From: Gracilimonas sp017641085
GTDB taxonomy: Bacteria > Bacteroidota > Rhodothermia > Balneolales > Balneolaceae
DNA length: 64,000 nucleotides
Assembly (NCBI RefSeq): GCF_046115515.1
Contig: NZ_CP175953.1
Direction: 5' to 3' (one strand)
Shown here: positions 52,624 through 61,664 of the stretch, in pieces
Position numbering within the stretch: position 1 is the first letter of the stretch
Layout of the letters: every line of letters begins with the position of its first letter
Program-made: the position numbers and the translations under genes
Notes under the pieces: generated by a model
The model's input: only the letters and a program-made list of their open reading frames with translations
Told to the model about the DNA's origin: nothing
Databases searched by the model: none

Positions 52624-53010
52624 ATGAGCAAAAACTATTACGAGTTTACCTATATCATAAATCCTGTTCTCGAAGAGGATAAGTTCAAAGAAACCGTCGA
52701 TAAAGTTACCAATCTGATCGAAAAGAACGGCGGAGAAATTGATGAAGTAGATGAGTGGGGCTTACGTCAGTTCGCATACAACATCGATAAAAAAGGCAGT
52801 GGTTATTATGTGAATATGTATTTCACAGCACCCGCTGAAGCTATTGCCAGCGTTGAACGTCAATTAAGAATCGATGATGACATTCTTCGATACCTAACGC
52901 TGAAATATGACGCCAAAATGCTACGTCACCGTGAACTTCAAAAGAAAAATGAAGTGCCGGATATCTTCGCGATTGAAGATGAAGACGAATCGGAAGAAGA
53001 CGACGATTAA
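52624..53010 (+). CDS. rpsF: 30S ribosomal protein S6
   Basis: A 128-residue protein with the S6 fold (YYEFTYIINPVLEEDKFKET, GLRQFAYNIDKKGSGYYVNM) and an acidic C-terminal tail (DEDESEEDDD). ATG 52624 is preferred over a TTG frame start at 52558. It heads the rpsF-rpsR-rplI operon; no ssb gene lies between rpsF and rpsR. Confidence 0.95.
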   Translation: MSKNYYEFTYIINPVLEEDKFKETVDKVTNLIEKNGGEIDEVDEWGLRQFAYNIDKKGSGYYVNMYFTAPAEAIASVERQLRIDDDILRYLTLKYDAKMLRHRELQKKNEVPDIFAIEDEDESEEDDD

Positions 53011-53043
53011 TTAAAGAGAACCCACACCTAAAGATTTTGAATT

Positions 53044-53295
53044 ATGATTAAGAATCCATCACATCCAAAGAAAGGTCAACGTAAGGTAAAACAGTGCAAA
53101 TTTACACGTGCCGGAGTTGAGTACATTGATTACAAAGACGTAGATACTCTCCAGCGTTTTACTAACGACCAGGGTAAAATTCTCCCTCGACGTGTTACCG
53201 GTACCAGTGCAAAGCACCAGCGACAGTTAACAACGGCCGTGAAAAGAGCTCGATTTTTAGCTCTTATGCCATACGTAGCTGAAAACCTTAGATAA
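53044..53295 (+). CDS. rpsR: 30S ribosomal protein S18
   Basis: A basic 83-residue protein with YIDYKDVDTLQRFTNDQGKI and RRVTGTSAKHQRQLTTAVKR, typical of S18. It binds S6 in the platform of the small subunit. Order S6-S18-L9 is conserved. Confidence 0.95.
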   Translation: MIKNPSHPKKGQRKVKQCKFTRAGVEYIDYKDVDTLQRFTNDQGKILPRRVTGTSAKHQRQLTTAVKRARFLALMPYVAENLR

Positions 53296-53315
53296 AATTT
53301 TAAGTTGACAGAATT

Positions 53316-53762
53316 ATGAAAATCATACTTAGAGAAGACGTAGAAAAATTAGGACAGTCCGGCGAAGTTGTTGATGTAAAAGACGGTTACGGACGTAATT
53401 ACCTGATTCCTCAAGGAAAAGCCGTTATGGCAACCAAAGGAGCGATTCAGGAACTTGAAAGACTGAAGAAAGAAGCAGCTCGTCAGGCTGAGTTTACCGT
53501 TAAGGAAGCTAAAGAACTGGCTAAGCAGCTGGAAGTAACTTCACTTACTATCCCTGTAACAACCGGTGAAGAAGACAAAATTCACGGAACCGTAACCAAT
53601 GCTGACATTGCAGCGGCTCTGGAAGAGCGTGAAATTCTTGTTGACAAGAAAGACATCTCACTTGATCAGGATGTGAAAGCTCTTGGTGAATACACAGCCA
53701 CCGTAAACCTTGTTGGAGATCTAAATCCTCAGGTTAAGTTCTGGGTTGTTAAAGACGAGTGA
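53316..53762 (+). CDS. rplI: 50S ribosomal protein L9
   Basis: A 148-residue protein with the N-terminal RNA-binding domain MKIILREDVEKLGQSGEVVD and GYGRNYLIPQGKAV, a long linking helix, and a C-terminal domain. It ends the rpsF operon. Confidence 0.95.
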   Translation: MKIILREDVEKLGQSGEVVDVKDGYGRNYLIPQGKAVMATKGAIQELERLKKEAARQAEFTVKEAKELAKQLEVTSLTIPVTTGEEDKIHGTVTNADIAAALEEREILVDKKDISLDQDVKALGEYTATVNLVGDLNPQVKFWVVKDE

Positions 53763-53950
53763 TAACTTTCTGACTCGATTTCGACACACTAATTTCGGAT
53801 AAATTGAGTTAGCATTCGTAAGATAAACGGTTGCGCAGTCATCCAAGAACAAACGTATTTATTACAAGGAAACGTAGTGATGCCGAAATTGATTGAACAT
53901 ACAGATTGCAGATAACAACCGTGACGGCTAACTCAAAGAAATTAGGTTTA

Positions 53951-55858
53951 ATGAAATCATCTCAAACACTATTAATGGGGATCATCATCATGATGTTATC
54001 CCCATTTTTTATTCACGCCCAAATCCCTGATCCTGTTAAATTCAGCGTTTCGGAAGCCCCGGAAGAAGTGCTGGCCGGTGAAGTTTTTGAGATAAAAATT
54101 GATGCCTCTATCGAAGGTGACTGGCACCTATATTCTATTCTAAACGACAAAGATGCCGGTCCTTTCCCAACTGAGTTTTCTGCTAAGTCACCCAATTTTG
54201 TAATCACCGGTGATGTTCTAGAGTCTGAGGCCGATATTGAATTCGATCCTAATTTCGAGGCTGAATTAGGTTGGCACAGCAGTTTCGCCAGTTTTACCGT
54301 TCCCGTTGCTATCAAAACCAATCAGACAGGATCACAGAATCTGGACATCGAAGTTTTTTACCAGGTATGTGATGACCGGGTCTGCCTTCCGCCCAAATCA
54401 AAATCGATTATTGCGGGAGTAACGGTAACCGGGATTTCAGAAAGTCCTGTTGAACAAGCTGTTTATAAAGAAGAGTCGGGTACAGCAGGCGGTGAAATAA
54501 AAGAATCATCGTTGGGTGGAGACGGGATTTTCTCTTTTATTTGGGTGGCTATTCTGGCCGGATTTGCAGCCTTGCTTACACCATGTGTCTTTCCCATGAT
54601 TCCATTAACCGTTTCATATTTCTCTAAACAGGAAGGTTCAGGGAAGGGAATTGGAGGTGCTGTTTTATTCGGAATCGCTATTGTCATCACTTTTACGATT
54701 CTGGGTGTTTTGCTTGCGGCTATTTTCGGAGTATCGGGTGCTCAGAATTTTGCTTCCAATCCATGGGTGAACCTGTTTATTGCTTTTGTGTTGGTGGCTT
54801 TTGCCTTCAGTTTGTTGGGGATGTATGAACTGCGATTACCTCATCAGTTAACAAACTGGCTGAACCGGCAAAGTAATGAGAGCTCCGGAATAGCCGGTAT
54901 ATTATTTATGGCACTCACGATCAGCGCGGTTTCATTTTCATGTACTGCACCCTTTGTGGGCGGTGTGTTTGCTGCAACTACCGGAGGAGAATGGTTCTAC
55001 CCCATCATTGGGATGATTGGGTTTTCAGCCGCATTTGCGAGCCCTTTTGTGATCCTGGCCATTTTCCCCAAATGGATGGAATCGTTACCCAAAAGCGGCT
55101 CATGGATGAATATTGTAAAAGTATTGCTGGGTTTTATAGAACTTGCTGCAGCTTTTAAATTCCTTTCCAATGTGGATTTGGTTTGGGAGTGGGGAGTTGT
55201 TTCCCGTCCGTTAACCATCGCCGCTTGGATTGCCATTTTCTTACTCACCGGTTTATACCTGCTGGGCACGTACTCGCTAAAGCATGAGCAAAAGCCTGAA
55301 AGTATTTCTACCGGAAGAATGCTGCTTTCGATTCCTTTTCTGCTGTTCAGTTTCTACTTAATTCCGGGACTGTTGGGTTCTTCACTGGGCATCTGGGATG
55401 CATTCCTTCCACCAAAACAAGCTACGGATGTAAGTTTAGTGGCATCAATCGGAACAACTCCGGGCTCGGGAGCTACTACCAGTGCGGATGAAGGCTGGTC
55501 AAAAGATTATGAAGCCTCCCGGGAGGCCGCAAAAGAAGCAGGGATACCTGTTTTCATCGACTTCACGGGTTATACCTGCACCAACTGCCGGGCTATGGAA
55601 TCAAATATCTTTCCGCTGGAAGAAGTTGTACAACGCTTTGATCAAATGGAGCTGGTCAAGCTCTACACTGATGGCGGTCCGGATGGGCCGGAAAATCAGA
55701 TGTTCCAGTTTGAGTTGACCGGAAACGTAGCCCTTCCAACTTACGCTATTGTTGATCCTGAATCGGGGCGGGTAATTACCCAAAGTTTAGGGTACAGTAA
55801 GAAAGATGAGTTTGTGGCATTTCTGGATCGCGGACTTCAGGCATTTAATAATCGCTGA
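53951..55858 (+). CDS. dsbD: Thiol:disulfide interchange protein DsbD
   Basis: The 635-residue protein carries reducing power from the cytoplasm to the periplasm. Parts in order: signal peptide (about 1-23), periplasmic alpha domain with paired cysteines in YQVCDDRVCLPP, eight membrane helices with TPCVFPMIPLTVS and FSCTAPFVGG, and a C-terminal thioredoxin-like domain with GYTCTNCRAM. All six expected cysteines are present. ATG 53951 is chosen because it gives the clean signal peptide; a TTG at 53906 lies upstream. It may support cytochrome c or envelope protein maturation. Confidence 0.93.
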   Translation: MKSSQTLLMGIIIMMLSPFFIHAQIPDPVKFSVSEAPEEVLAGEVFEIKIDASIEGDWHLYSILNDKDAGPFPTEFSAKSPNFVITGDVLESEADIEFDPNFEAELGWHSSFASFTVPVAIKTNQTGSQNLDIEVFYQVCDDRVCLPPKSKSIIAGVTVTGISESPVEQAVYKEESGTAGGEIKESSLGGDGIFSFIWVAILAGFAALLTPCVFPMIPLTVSYFSKQEGSGKGIGGAVLFGIAIVITFTILGVLLAAIFGVSGAQNFASNPWVNLFIAFVLVAFAFSLLGMYELRLPHQLTNWLNRQSNESSGIAGILFMALTISAVSFSCTAPFVGGVFAATTGGEWFYPIIGMIGFSAAFASPFVILAIFPKWMESLPKSGSWMNIVKVLLGFIELAAAFKFLSNVDLVWEWGVVSRPLTIAAWIAIFLLTGLYLLGTYSLKHEQKPESISTGRMLLSIPFLLFSFYLIPGLLGSSLGIWDAFLPPKQATDVSLVASIGTTPGSGATTSADEGWSKDYEASREAAKEAGIPVFIDFTGYTCTNCRAMESNIFPLEEVVQRFDQMELVKLYTDGGPDGPENQMFQFELTGNVALPTYAIVDPESGRVITQSLGYSKKDEFVAFLDRGLQAFNNR

Positions 55859-55973
55859 TTGTTGACCCTTTCCGCGGAAAGCTTTAGCCTTAATCACACC
55901 CAAATAAATGTAAATCCCTCTGGCTGCACCTGCGACCCAAACATTCGTTCATTATCTGGCCTGCACACTACTG

Positions 55974-58900
55974 TTGTGCTTCGCAAGTTTGGGTTCTGTA
56001 CATGGGCAGACGCCTGTTGATCAGCAAAAATTACTGCAATCCTTTGACCCGGATTCCTCCTATTTTTTAGGGGAGTGGGTGATTCCATCAAGCATCAATA
56101 TTACTGCCGATGGAACGGAGCTTAGCTCAGAAAAATGGACTTTTGATGAACAATCAGGATTGCTTTCTTTTCGGGAAAATAATCTTCCCGATTACAGGCA
56201 GGTAGTAGTTCGCTATCAGGAATTTCCTTTTACTATTTCCAGAACCTATCAACCCCGGAAACCGATAGAACTGGATAGTACGTTATTTGCTGATCCGGAT
56301 TCTCTGGAAGAAGAAATTGCAAGCCGGCAACGGCAACCCGGTTTAGCTGAATCCAATCTAAGGCAATCGGGAAGCTTGAGCAGAGGCATTATTGTAGGTT
56401 CCAATCAGGATTTTGCGCTCGAGAGCGGATTGAATTTTGAACTCAGCGGAGCCCTGACCGAGAATATAAACATCAACGCCTCTTTAACCGATCAAAGCAT
56501 TCCCATTCAGCCCGATGGTACCACGCAAAACCTCCGGGAATTTGATAAGGTGTTTATTCAGGTGGAAGCTCCGAACACAACAGTGGAAATGGGGGATGTG
56601 GACATCAGCCTGGAACAAAGTACGTTTGCCCGACTCAACAGAAGGCTTCAGGGAGCCACCGGATATGTGAATTCGGACTATGGCGATTATACCGGTGCGG
56701 CTTCGGTGGTGAGGGGTACTTATAAACCCATGAGTTTTTCAGGACAAGATGGGTTTCAGGGGCCCTACCGGCTAACCGGCCGTAACGATCAGGAGTTTGT
56801 GATTATCCTTGCCGGAACCGAGCGGGTTTATGTAAACGGACAACAGGTGCAAAGGGGAGCAGAGCATGACTATATTATCGACTATGGCTTAGGGGAAGTC
56901 ACCTTCACCAACAACCTGCTTATCAAAGATGAAACCCGAATTGTGATTGAGTATGAGTATGTAGATCAGGATTTCAACCGAACGATGGTGGCTGCAGAAG
57001 GCGGCGGGGATTTTTTAGATGGGAGAATGAAGGTTGGAGCATCGGTCATACGCCAGGCAGACGGTGATGACCTCTTGTCTCAACAAGTGCTCACCCAAAG
57101 TGATATTGAATTACTTCAGGATGTTGGAGATGACCTTGGTGACGCGGTAGTAAACGGAGCCCGGATAGCTACCGAAGATGAGCGGGATCGGTTCGTTATG
57201 TATGCAGAGATTGATACAGTTTTGGAAGGGCAAAGCTATACGATCTACCAAAATCAGCCCGGCTCGGAAGATGCAATTTACAGGGTGCAATTTACTAATG
57301 TAGGAGAAGGAGAGGGCAGCTACCGCCGGGTGAGCAGTCAGGTAAATGGCTTATTATATGAATGGGTTGGTCCCGGGCTTGGCAGTTATGAGCCATTTCG
57401 CCAGCTTCCGGCTCCCCAAAAACAACAAATGGCAGCTATTTATGGCAGCTTCAATGTCAGTGACAATATTCAGTTATTCGGGGAATGGGCGGCCAGTGAT
57501 TTTGATGCGAACCGTTTTTCCTCTCTTGATGACGCCAATAATACAGATATGGCTTATGAATCCGGTTTGAGGATTTCGGAAGCAAATTCAGCAATTGGCA
57601 AAATTAATGCATCTGTGAGCAGAAGATATTCAGGTAGGAGATTTCAGTTTTTTGAACGCACCCGAGACGTTGAGTTTGACCGCAAGTGGAATATCACCCG
57701 AACCGGAGAAAGCAAGGAAGTGATCAATCAGGCGAGTTTGAGTGTGAGCCCAACCGGGCAAACAACAATTGGGGGTGAGCTGGGAATTGTTGAAAGGGAT
57801 CGGTTTTATGGGGTTCGTCAGGCTTCATTCATCTCAAGTTCGGAAGAAGGAATCATGGATGTGAGTTACAGGCAGGATTGGGTAAAAAGTGAAGATGAAG
57901 TTTTGAATCAGAATGGGAACTGGTTTAGACACAACGGGTCTTTAAGTAAAGGATTTGATGCCGGTTCAACTCTTATTACGCCCTATGTGTCCTTCGAGCA
58001 AGAGAACAGGGAGCAACGTAACGCCCAAACAGATTCACTCACCCAACTTTCTCGGAACTTCTATGATGTGGGGCCGGGATTACGGGTAACATTTTCAGAT
58101 CTGGAACTGGATGCATCTGTAGCATATCGGGAAGAGGAGGGCGTGATCGATAATCGGCTGCAGGATGAAGCCAGAGCCATTGAGCAGCGATACCGGGTAA
58201 GCTACCGGCCCGGCAGTAATTTTGGGACTACCAACGAAGTGCGACTGAGGGATAAACAGTTCACCGAAGCTTTTGAAGCAGAAGGTGGGAGAAATCGTCA
58301 GGGCTTGCTTATTAAATCGGTTACAAACTATTCAACCAATAATGAGTTGCTGGATGGGGAGTTTTTCTACGAGGCTAACACTCAGCGGCGTGCTTTATTA
58401 CAGGAAACCTATATTGAAGTAGGTCCTGAAATTGGGCAGTATGTATGGGATGATCTGAACGGAGACGGCACTCAACAGGTGGATGAGTTTTTCCTGGAAG
58501 TGAGCCCTAATGAAGGAACGTTCATTCGCCAGTTTTTACCCTCCGATGAGTTGTTGCCGGTCATAGACTTGAATGCCCGGTTGCTTAATACTATTCAGCC
58601 TTTAGTCTTTTTGGAGGAAGGAAGCTGGCTTCGTGAAATCAGGTTAAGATCGAGAATAGACATTACCGAAAATTCTACAACCCGTGATTTGGCCGATGTT
58701 TATTTGCTGAAGCTGAGCTCGTTCCGAAATGACTCCAACACCGTGCAGGGCAGGCTGCTTTGGGAAAAAGAATTAAATCTATTGAATGGAGTGAATCGAG
58801 CCGACCTGCGCCTGGGATATTCACAAAACCGGAGCCTGAATCAGAGAAGTACCGAGTCGATTGAAAGCTACACCGACTTAACGTACCTGAATACGGCATT

Positions 58901-59396
58901 AGATATTACCGATCGCATTCGGATTTCCCTTGATGCTTTGGGAAGTACAAACCGAAGCGAAAGCAGCCGGCTCCAAAACAGAAATTATGACATCAGAACG
59001 CTTTCCTTTAAACCTGGGATAAACGGGACCATCAACCGATCCTGGAATGCAGGGCTGGAAATTTCTTATGCCCGAAAAGAAGACCGGTTTCCAGAGGAGA
59101 ATGTAACAGCTGATTTACTGAAAGTTTCGACCACACACCGAACCTTTCTGTGGAGAAAACTTCAATCCAACCTTCGACTGGAATTACGAAATACGACAGT
59201 GAATGGAAGTTCATCGTCGTATGGAAACTATGAGCTGACGGAGGGAACAGGGGAGGGGACGAATCTGATATGGTCGCTCAATAGTACATACCGTGCAAGT
59301 AATTTAATTCGGATAAGTTTTAATTATGACGGGAGAACCGTCTCAGACCGTGCTGCCATACATACTATAAAATTAGTTATGAGTGCAACTTTTTGA
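55974..59396 (+). CDS. Very large secreted outer-membrane-type protein with an abnormal start
   Basis: At least 1140 residues, beta-rich throughout. Features include GEVTFTNNLLIKDETRIVIE (about 305), a repeat-like region near 320-350 and a barrel-like C-terminus ending in an aromatic residue (IKLVMSATF). The segment GPYRLTGRNDQEFVIILAGT resembles SprA-like cell-surface proteins. The reading frame is open from 55914, and the signal-peptide core (YLACTLLLCFASLGSVHGQ) begins before the TTG at 55974. The only ATG nearby in frame, at 55908, is followed at once by TAA. The true start may be a non-standard codon, or codon 2 has mutated from a sense codon. Function unknown. Confidence 0.72.
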   Translation: MCFASLGSVHGQTPVDQQKLLQSFDPDSSYFLGEWVIPSSINITADGTELSSEKWTFDEQSGLLSFRENNLPDYRQVVVRYQEFPFTISRTYQPRKPIELDSTLFADPDSLEEEIASRQRQPGLAESNLRQSGSLSRGIIVGSNQDFALESGLNFELSGALTENININASLTDQSIPIQPDGTTQNLREFDKVFIQVEAPNTTVEMGDVDISLEQSTFARLNRRLQGATGYVNSDYGDYTGAASVVRGTYKPMSFSGQDGFQGPYRLTGRNDQEFVIILAGTERVYVNGQQVQRGAEHDYIIDYGLGEVTFTNNLLIKDETRIVIEYEYVDQDFNRTMVAAEGGGDFLDGRMKVGASVIRQADGDDLLSQQVLTQSDIELLQDVGDDLGDAVVNGARIATEDERDRFVMYAEIDTVLEGQSYTIYQNQPGSEDAIYRVQFTNVGEGEGSYRRVSSQVNGLLYEWVGPGLGSYEPFRQLPAPQKQQMAAIYGSFNVSDNIQLFGEWAASDFDANRFSSLDDANNTDMAYESGLRISEANSAIGKINASVSRRYSGRRFQFFERTRDVEFDRKWNITRTGESKEVINQASLSVSPTGQTTIGGELGIVERDRFYGVRQASFISSSEEGIMDVSYRQDWVKSEDEVLNQNGNWFRHNGSLSKGFDAGSTLITPYVSFEQENREQRNAQTDSLTQLSRNFYDVGPGLRVTFSDLELDASVAYREEEGVIDNRLQDEARAIEQRYRVSYRPGSNFGTTNEVRLRDKQFTEAFEAEGGRNRQGLLIKSVTNYSTNNELLDGEFFYEANTQRRALLQETYIEVGPEIGQYVWDDLNGDGTQQVDEFFLEVSPNEGTFIRQFLPSDELLPVIDLNARLLNTIQPLVFLEEGSWLREIRLRSRIDITENSTTRDLADVYLLKLSSFRNDSNTVQGRLLWEKELNLLNGVNRADLRLGYSQNRSLNQRSTESIESYTDLTYLNTALDITDRIRISLDALGSTNRSESSRLQNRNYDIRTLSFKPGINGTINRSWNAGLEISYARKEDRFPEENVTADLLKVSTTHRTFLWRKLQSNLRLELRNTTVNGSSSSYGNYELTEGTGEGTNLIWSLNSTYRASNLIRISFNYDGRTVSDRAAIHTIKLVMSATF

Positions 59397-59485
59397 TAAA
59401 ACTCCTTAAAAATCTGTAAGTTAAAGGAGTGAATCGGAAAGTGGGTAACATTACGTAAAAATGACTTTTTAAGACGGATGTTACT

Positions 59486-59516
59486 TTGACATTTAGTATA
59501 AAATGAACTATTCTTT
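59486..59516 (+). promoter_or_regulatory. Possible exbB promoter
   Basis: TTG (59486-59488), 20 nt, TATTCTTT (59509-59516). The -7 is only a partial match to TAnnTTTG; spacing is right and no better candidate was seen before exbB. Confidence 0.3.
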
Positions 59517-59565
59517 CGCTTCATTAATCTTAGCCTTTAACAATTAAACTATTAGTGGAGTAGAC

Positions 59566-60285
59566 ATGATATCGTCGATTGCTCTTTTTCTCTTACAAGC
59601 CCCTGCTGACGAAGGGTTTTTTAATGTCGTAGTAGCAAAATTTAACGAAGGTAATGAAGGTGGATGGATGTGGCCCGTACTGGTTACATTGATCCTCGGT
59701 CTCGCCATTTTTCTTGAGCGGATCATTACTCTCAACCTTGCTGACATCAACACACGTAAATTTATCGTTAACGTACAAGAAGCTCTTCAAGACGGTGGTA
59801 TCGAAGCTGCTGAAGAACTTTGTGCACAAACCCGAGGTCCTGTAGCGTCAGTTTTTCAAGCTGGTTTAATGCGTTCTCACGAAGGTATTGAAGCCGCCGA
59901 AAAAGCAATTTCAGCCTACGGCTCTATTGAAATGAGCTTCCTCGAGCGCGGCCTTGTATGGTTATCACTTTTCATTGCAATTGCTCCGCTATTCGGATTC
60001 CTTGGTACCGTAGTAGGTATGATTGAGGCTTTCGATGATATTGAAGCTGCAGCTGATATTTCACCAAGTATTGTTGCCGGTGGTATTAAGACAGCTCTTT
60101 TGACAACCGCCGGAGGTTTGATTGCGGGTATTATTCTTCAAATTGGATACAACTATTGCGTGTCTAAAATTGACCGACTGATTGCAGAAATGGAAGAAAG
60201 TTCAATCACCCTGATTGACTCCATTATTATGCTGAATGAAGGAAAAGATTTAGTTCCTCCATCTACCAGCGACACTGACGCATAA
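59566..60285 (+). CDS. exbB: MotA/TolQ/ExbB-type proton channel subunit
   Basis: The 239-residue protein has three membrane helices: one near 35-55 (MWPVLVTLILGLAIFLERII), then LSLFIAIAPLFGFLGTVVGMIEAF and TTAGGLIAGIILQIGY, the two conserved channel helices. It energises outer-membrane transport with the proton gradient. It begins a four-gene run with an 88-aa membrane protein and two ExbD proteins. Confidence 0.93.
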   Translation: MISSIALFLLQAPADEGFFNVVVAKFNEGNEGGWMWPVLVTLILGLAIFLERIITLNLADINTRKFIVNVQEALQDGGIEAAEELCAQTRGPVASVFQAGLMRSHEGIEAAEKAISAYGSIEMSFLERGLVWLSLFIAIAPLFGFLGTVVGMIEAFDDIEAAADISPSIVAGGIKTALLTTAGGLIAGIILQIGYNYCVSKIDRLIAEMEESSITLIDSIIMLNEGKDLVPPSTSDTDA

Positions 60286-60316
60286 TTAGAATCCAAACAA
60301 TAAAAAGGATATAGAT

Positions 60317-60583
60317 ATGGTTGCAATTAGTGTCGGACTTGCTCTCGGGTTAATCGTTCTCGGTGTGGTCACTATGGCCGGTGCCGGAGTACGAAGCCTG
60401 GTAATGGGCAAGCAGGACTACAAAAAGATTGGAATGATGGCCATCCCATTTGTTGTCTTCGGAATTGCATATGCAATATCCGGCGAGTTTTCTGATGCCG
60501 GAGTGATGACAGCAGCTCTAATGATGCTTGGTATGGTTGCAGCGATAGTCCTTACCGGACTTCGCGGAACATTTAAGTTTTAG
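60317..60583 (+). CDS. 88-aa membrane protein between exbB and exbD
   Basis: A three-helix protein (VGLALGLIVLGVVTMAGAG; KIGMMAIPFVVFGIAYAISG; AALMMLGMVAAIVLTGLRGTF). It is 31 nt after exbB and 12 nt before exbD on the same strand. A small unassigned membrane protein at this spot is seen in Bacteroidota-type ExbBD clusters; it is probably an accessory subunit, but I do not recognise a family. Confidence 0.68.
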   Translation: MVAISVGLALGLIVLGVVTMAGAGVRSLVMGKQDYKKIGMMAIPFVVFGIAYAISGEFSDAGVMTAALMMLGMVAAIVLTGLRGTFKF

Positions 60584-60595
60584 TAGGAACGCAAT

Positions 60596-61138
60596 ATGCT
60601 ACTTAAAAAAAGAAAAAGAGAAAGTGCGGAGATCAATGGATCTTCCATGGCCGATATCGCCTTTCTCTTGCTGATCTTCTTTCTGGTAACAACAACGATT
60701 AACGTTGATACCGGAATTGGGTTGGTGCTACCTCCACCATTGGAAGATGATGTGGAACCACCACCCATTAAAGAAAGAAACCTGATGAATATTCTTGTAA
60801 ATCAGGAAGGACGAATTGTGATGGACGAAGAATTCTATCAACTTGGTGAAGTAAAAGCTCGGTTGATTGAGTTCATTAAGAATCCAACACAAGATCCGAA
60901 TCTGGCTGAAACTCCCGACTTGGCGATTGTTTCTATCAGAACCCAACGCGAAACTCCTTACCGCATTTATGTTGATATGTTAGATGAGGTAATGGGCGCT
61001 TACAAGGATCTTAGAGACGAAGCTTCAAGGGCTAATTATGGTGTTCCATATGGCGCTCTCGAAGAAGACAGTCCTCAGCAAGAGCAGGTAAAGGATATGT
61101 ATCCGAAGAAAATCTCAATAGCAGAACCTAACGAATAA
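60596..61138 (+). CDS. exbD: ExbD/TolR-type protein 1
   Basis: A 180-residue protein with one N-terminal membrane helix carrying the essential aspartate (SSMADIAFLLLIFFLVTTTI) and a periplasmic domain. A proline-rich stretch (VLPPPLEDDVEPPPIKE) follows the helix. It partners the ExbB channel. Confidence 0.92.
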   Translation: MLLKKRKRESAEINGSSMADIAFLLLIFFLVTTTINVDTGIGLVLPPPLEDDVEPPPIKERNLMNILVNQEGRIVMDEEFYQLGEVKARLIEFIKNPTQDPNLAETPDLAIVSIRTQRETPYRIYVDMLDEVMGAYKDLRDEASRANYGVPYGALEEDSPQQEQVKDMYPKKISIAEPNE

Positions 61139-61144
61139 TCTATC

Positions 61145-61591
61145 ATGGCTCATTTTAAAAAGAAGAATGCAGGCAGTAAGCAGGAAGTGCCAACTTCCGC
61201 CATGCCGGATGTTGTATTTATGTTACTCTTCTTCTTTATGGTAACCACCGTATTGAGAGAAGTGACATTAAAGGTTCGTGTTAATCTTACCCAGGCCGAA
61301 AACATTGAAAAGATTGAGCAAAAGCGACTTCTTTCCTATGTATATATCGGGCCGGAACGACTTCCGGGTAATAAACTTGGTGAAGATAAGGTTCAGATTG
61401 ATGATGCTATCGTTGAAGATATTGGCGGAATAAGAACGCTGATGTACGACAAGCTTCGCGAACAGCCTAAATTAATTGTGTCTTTACGTGTGGATGAGAA
61501 CTCCGAGTTCGGACTTCTCACCGACGTTCAGGAAGAATTGAAGCAGGCCAGCACGTTTCGTATAAACTACTCTACACGTCGCGAACCTTAA
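61145..61591 (+). CDS. exbD: ExbD/TolR-type protein 2
   Basis: A 148-residue second ExbD with the same layout (SAMPDVVFMLLFFFMVTTVL, aspartate in the helix) but a different periplasmic domain. It starts six nt after the first ExbD gene. Two unequal ExbD proteins suggest a heteromeric stator. Confidence 0.92.
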   Translation: MAHFKKKNAGSKQEVPTSAMPDVVFMLLFFFMVTTVLREVTLKVRVNLTQAENIEKIEQKRLLSYVYIGPERLPGNKLGEDKVQIDDAIVEDIGGIRTLMYDKLREQPKLIVSLRVDENSEFGLLTDVQEELKQASTFRINYSTRREP

Positions 61592-61609
61592 TTATATTTT
61601 TTAAAGATT

Positions 61610-61648
61610 AAGGCAGCTGTACCCAGTGGTGCAGGTGCCTTTTTTTAT
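61610..61648 (+). terminator. Terminator-like hairpin after the exb operon
   Basis: AAGGCA (61610-61615) and TGCCTT (61636-61641), with an inner CTG/CAG pairing, run into a T-rich tail. The thiL ATG follows within about 24 nt of the right arm, so either termination is partial or thiL has a very short leader. Confidence 0.55.
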
Positions 61649-61664
61649 TTTAACCCCTCTCTTT

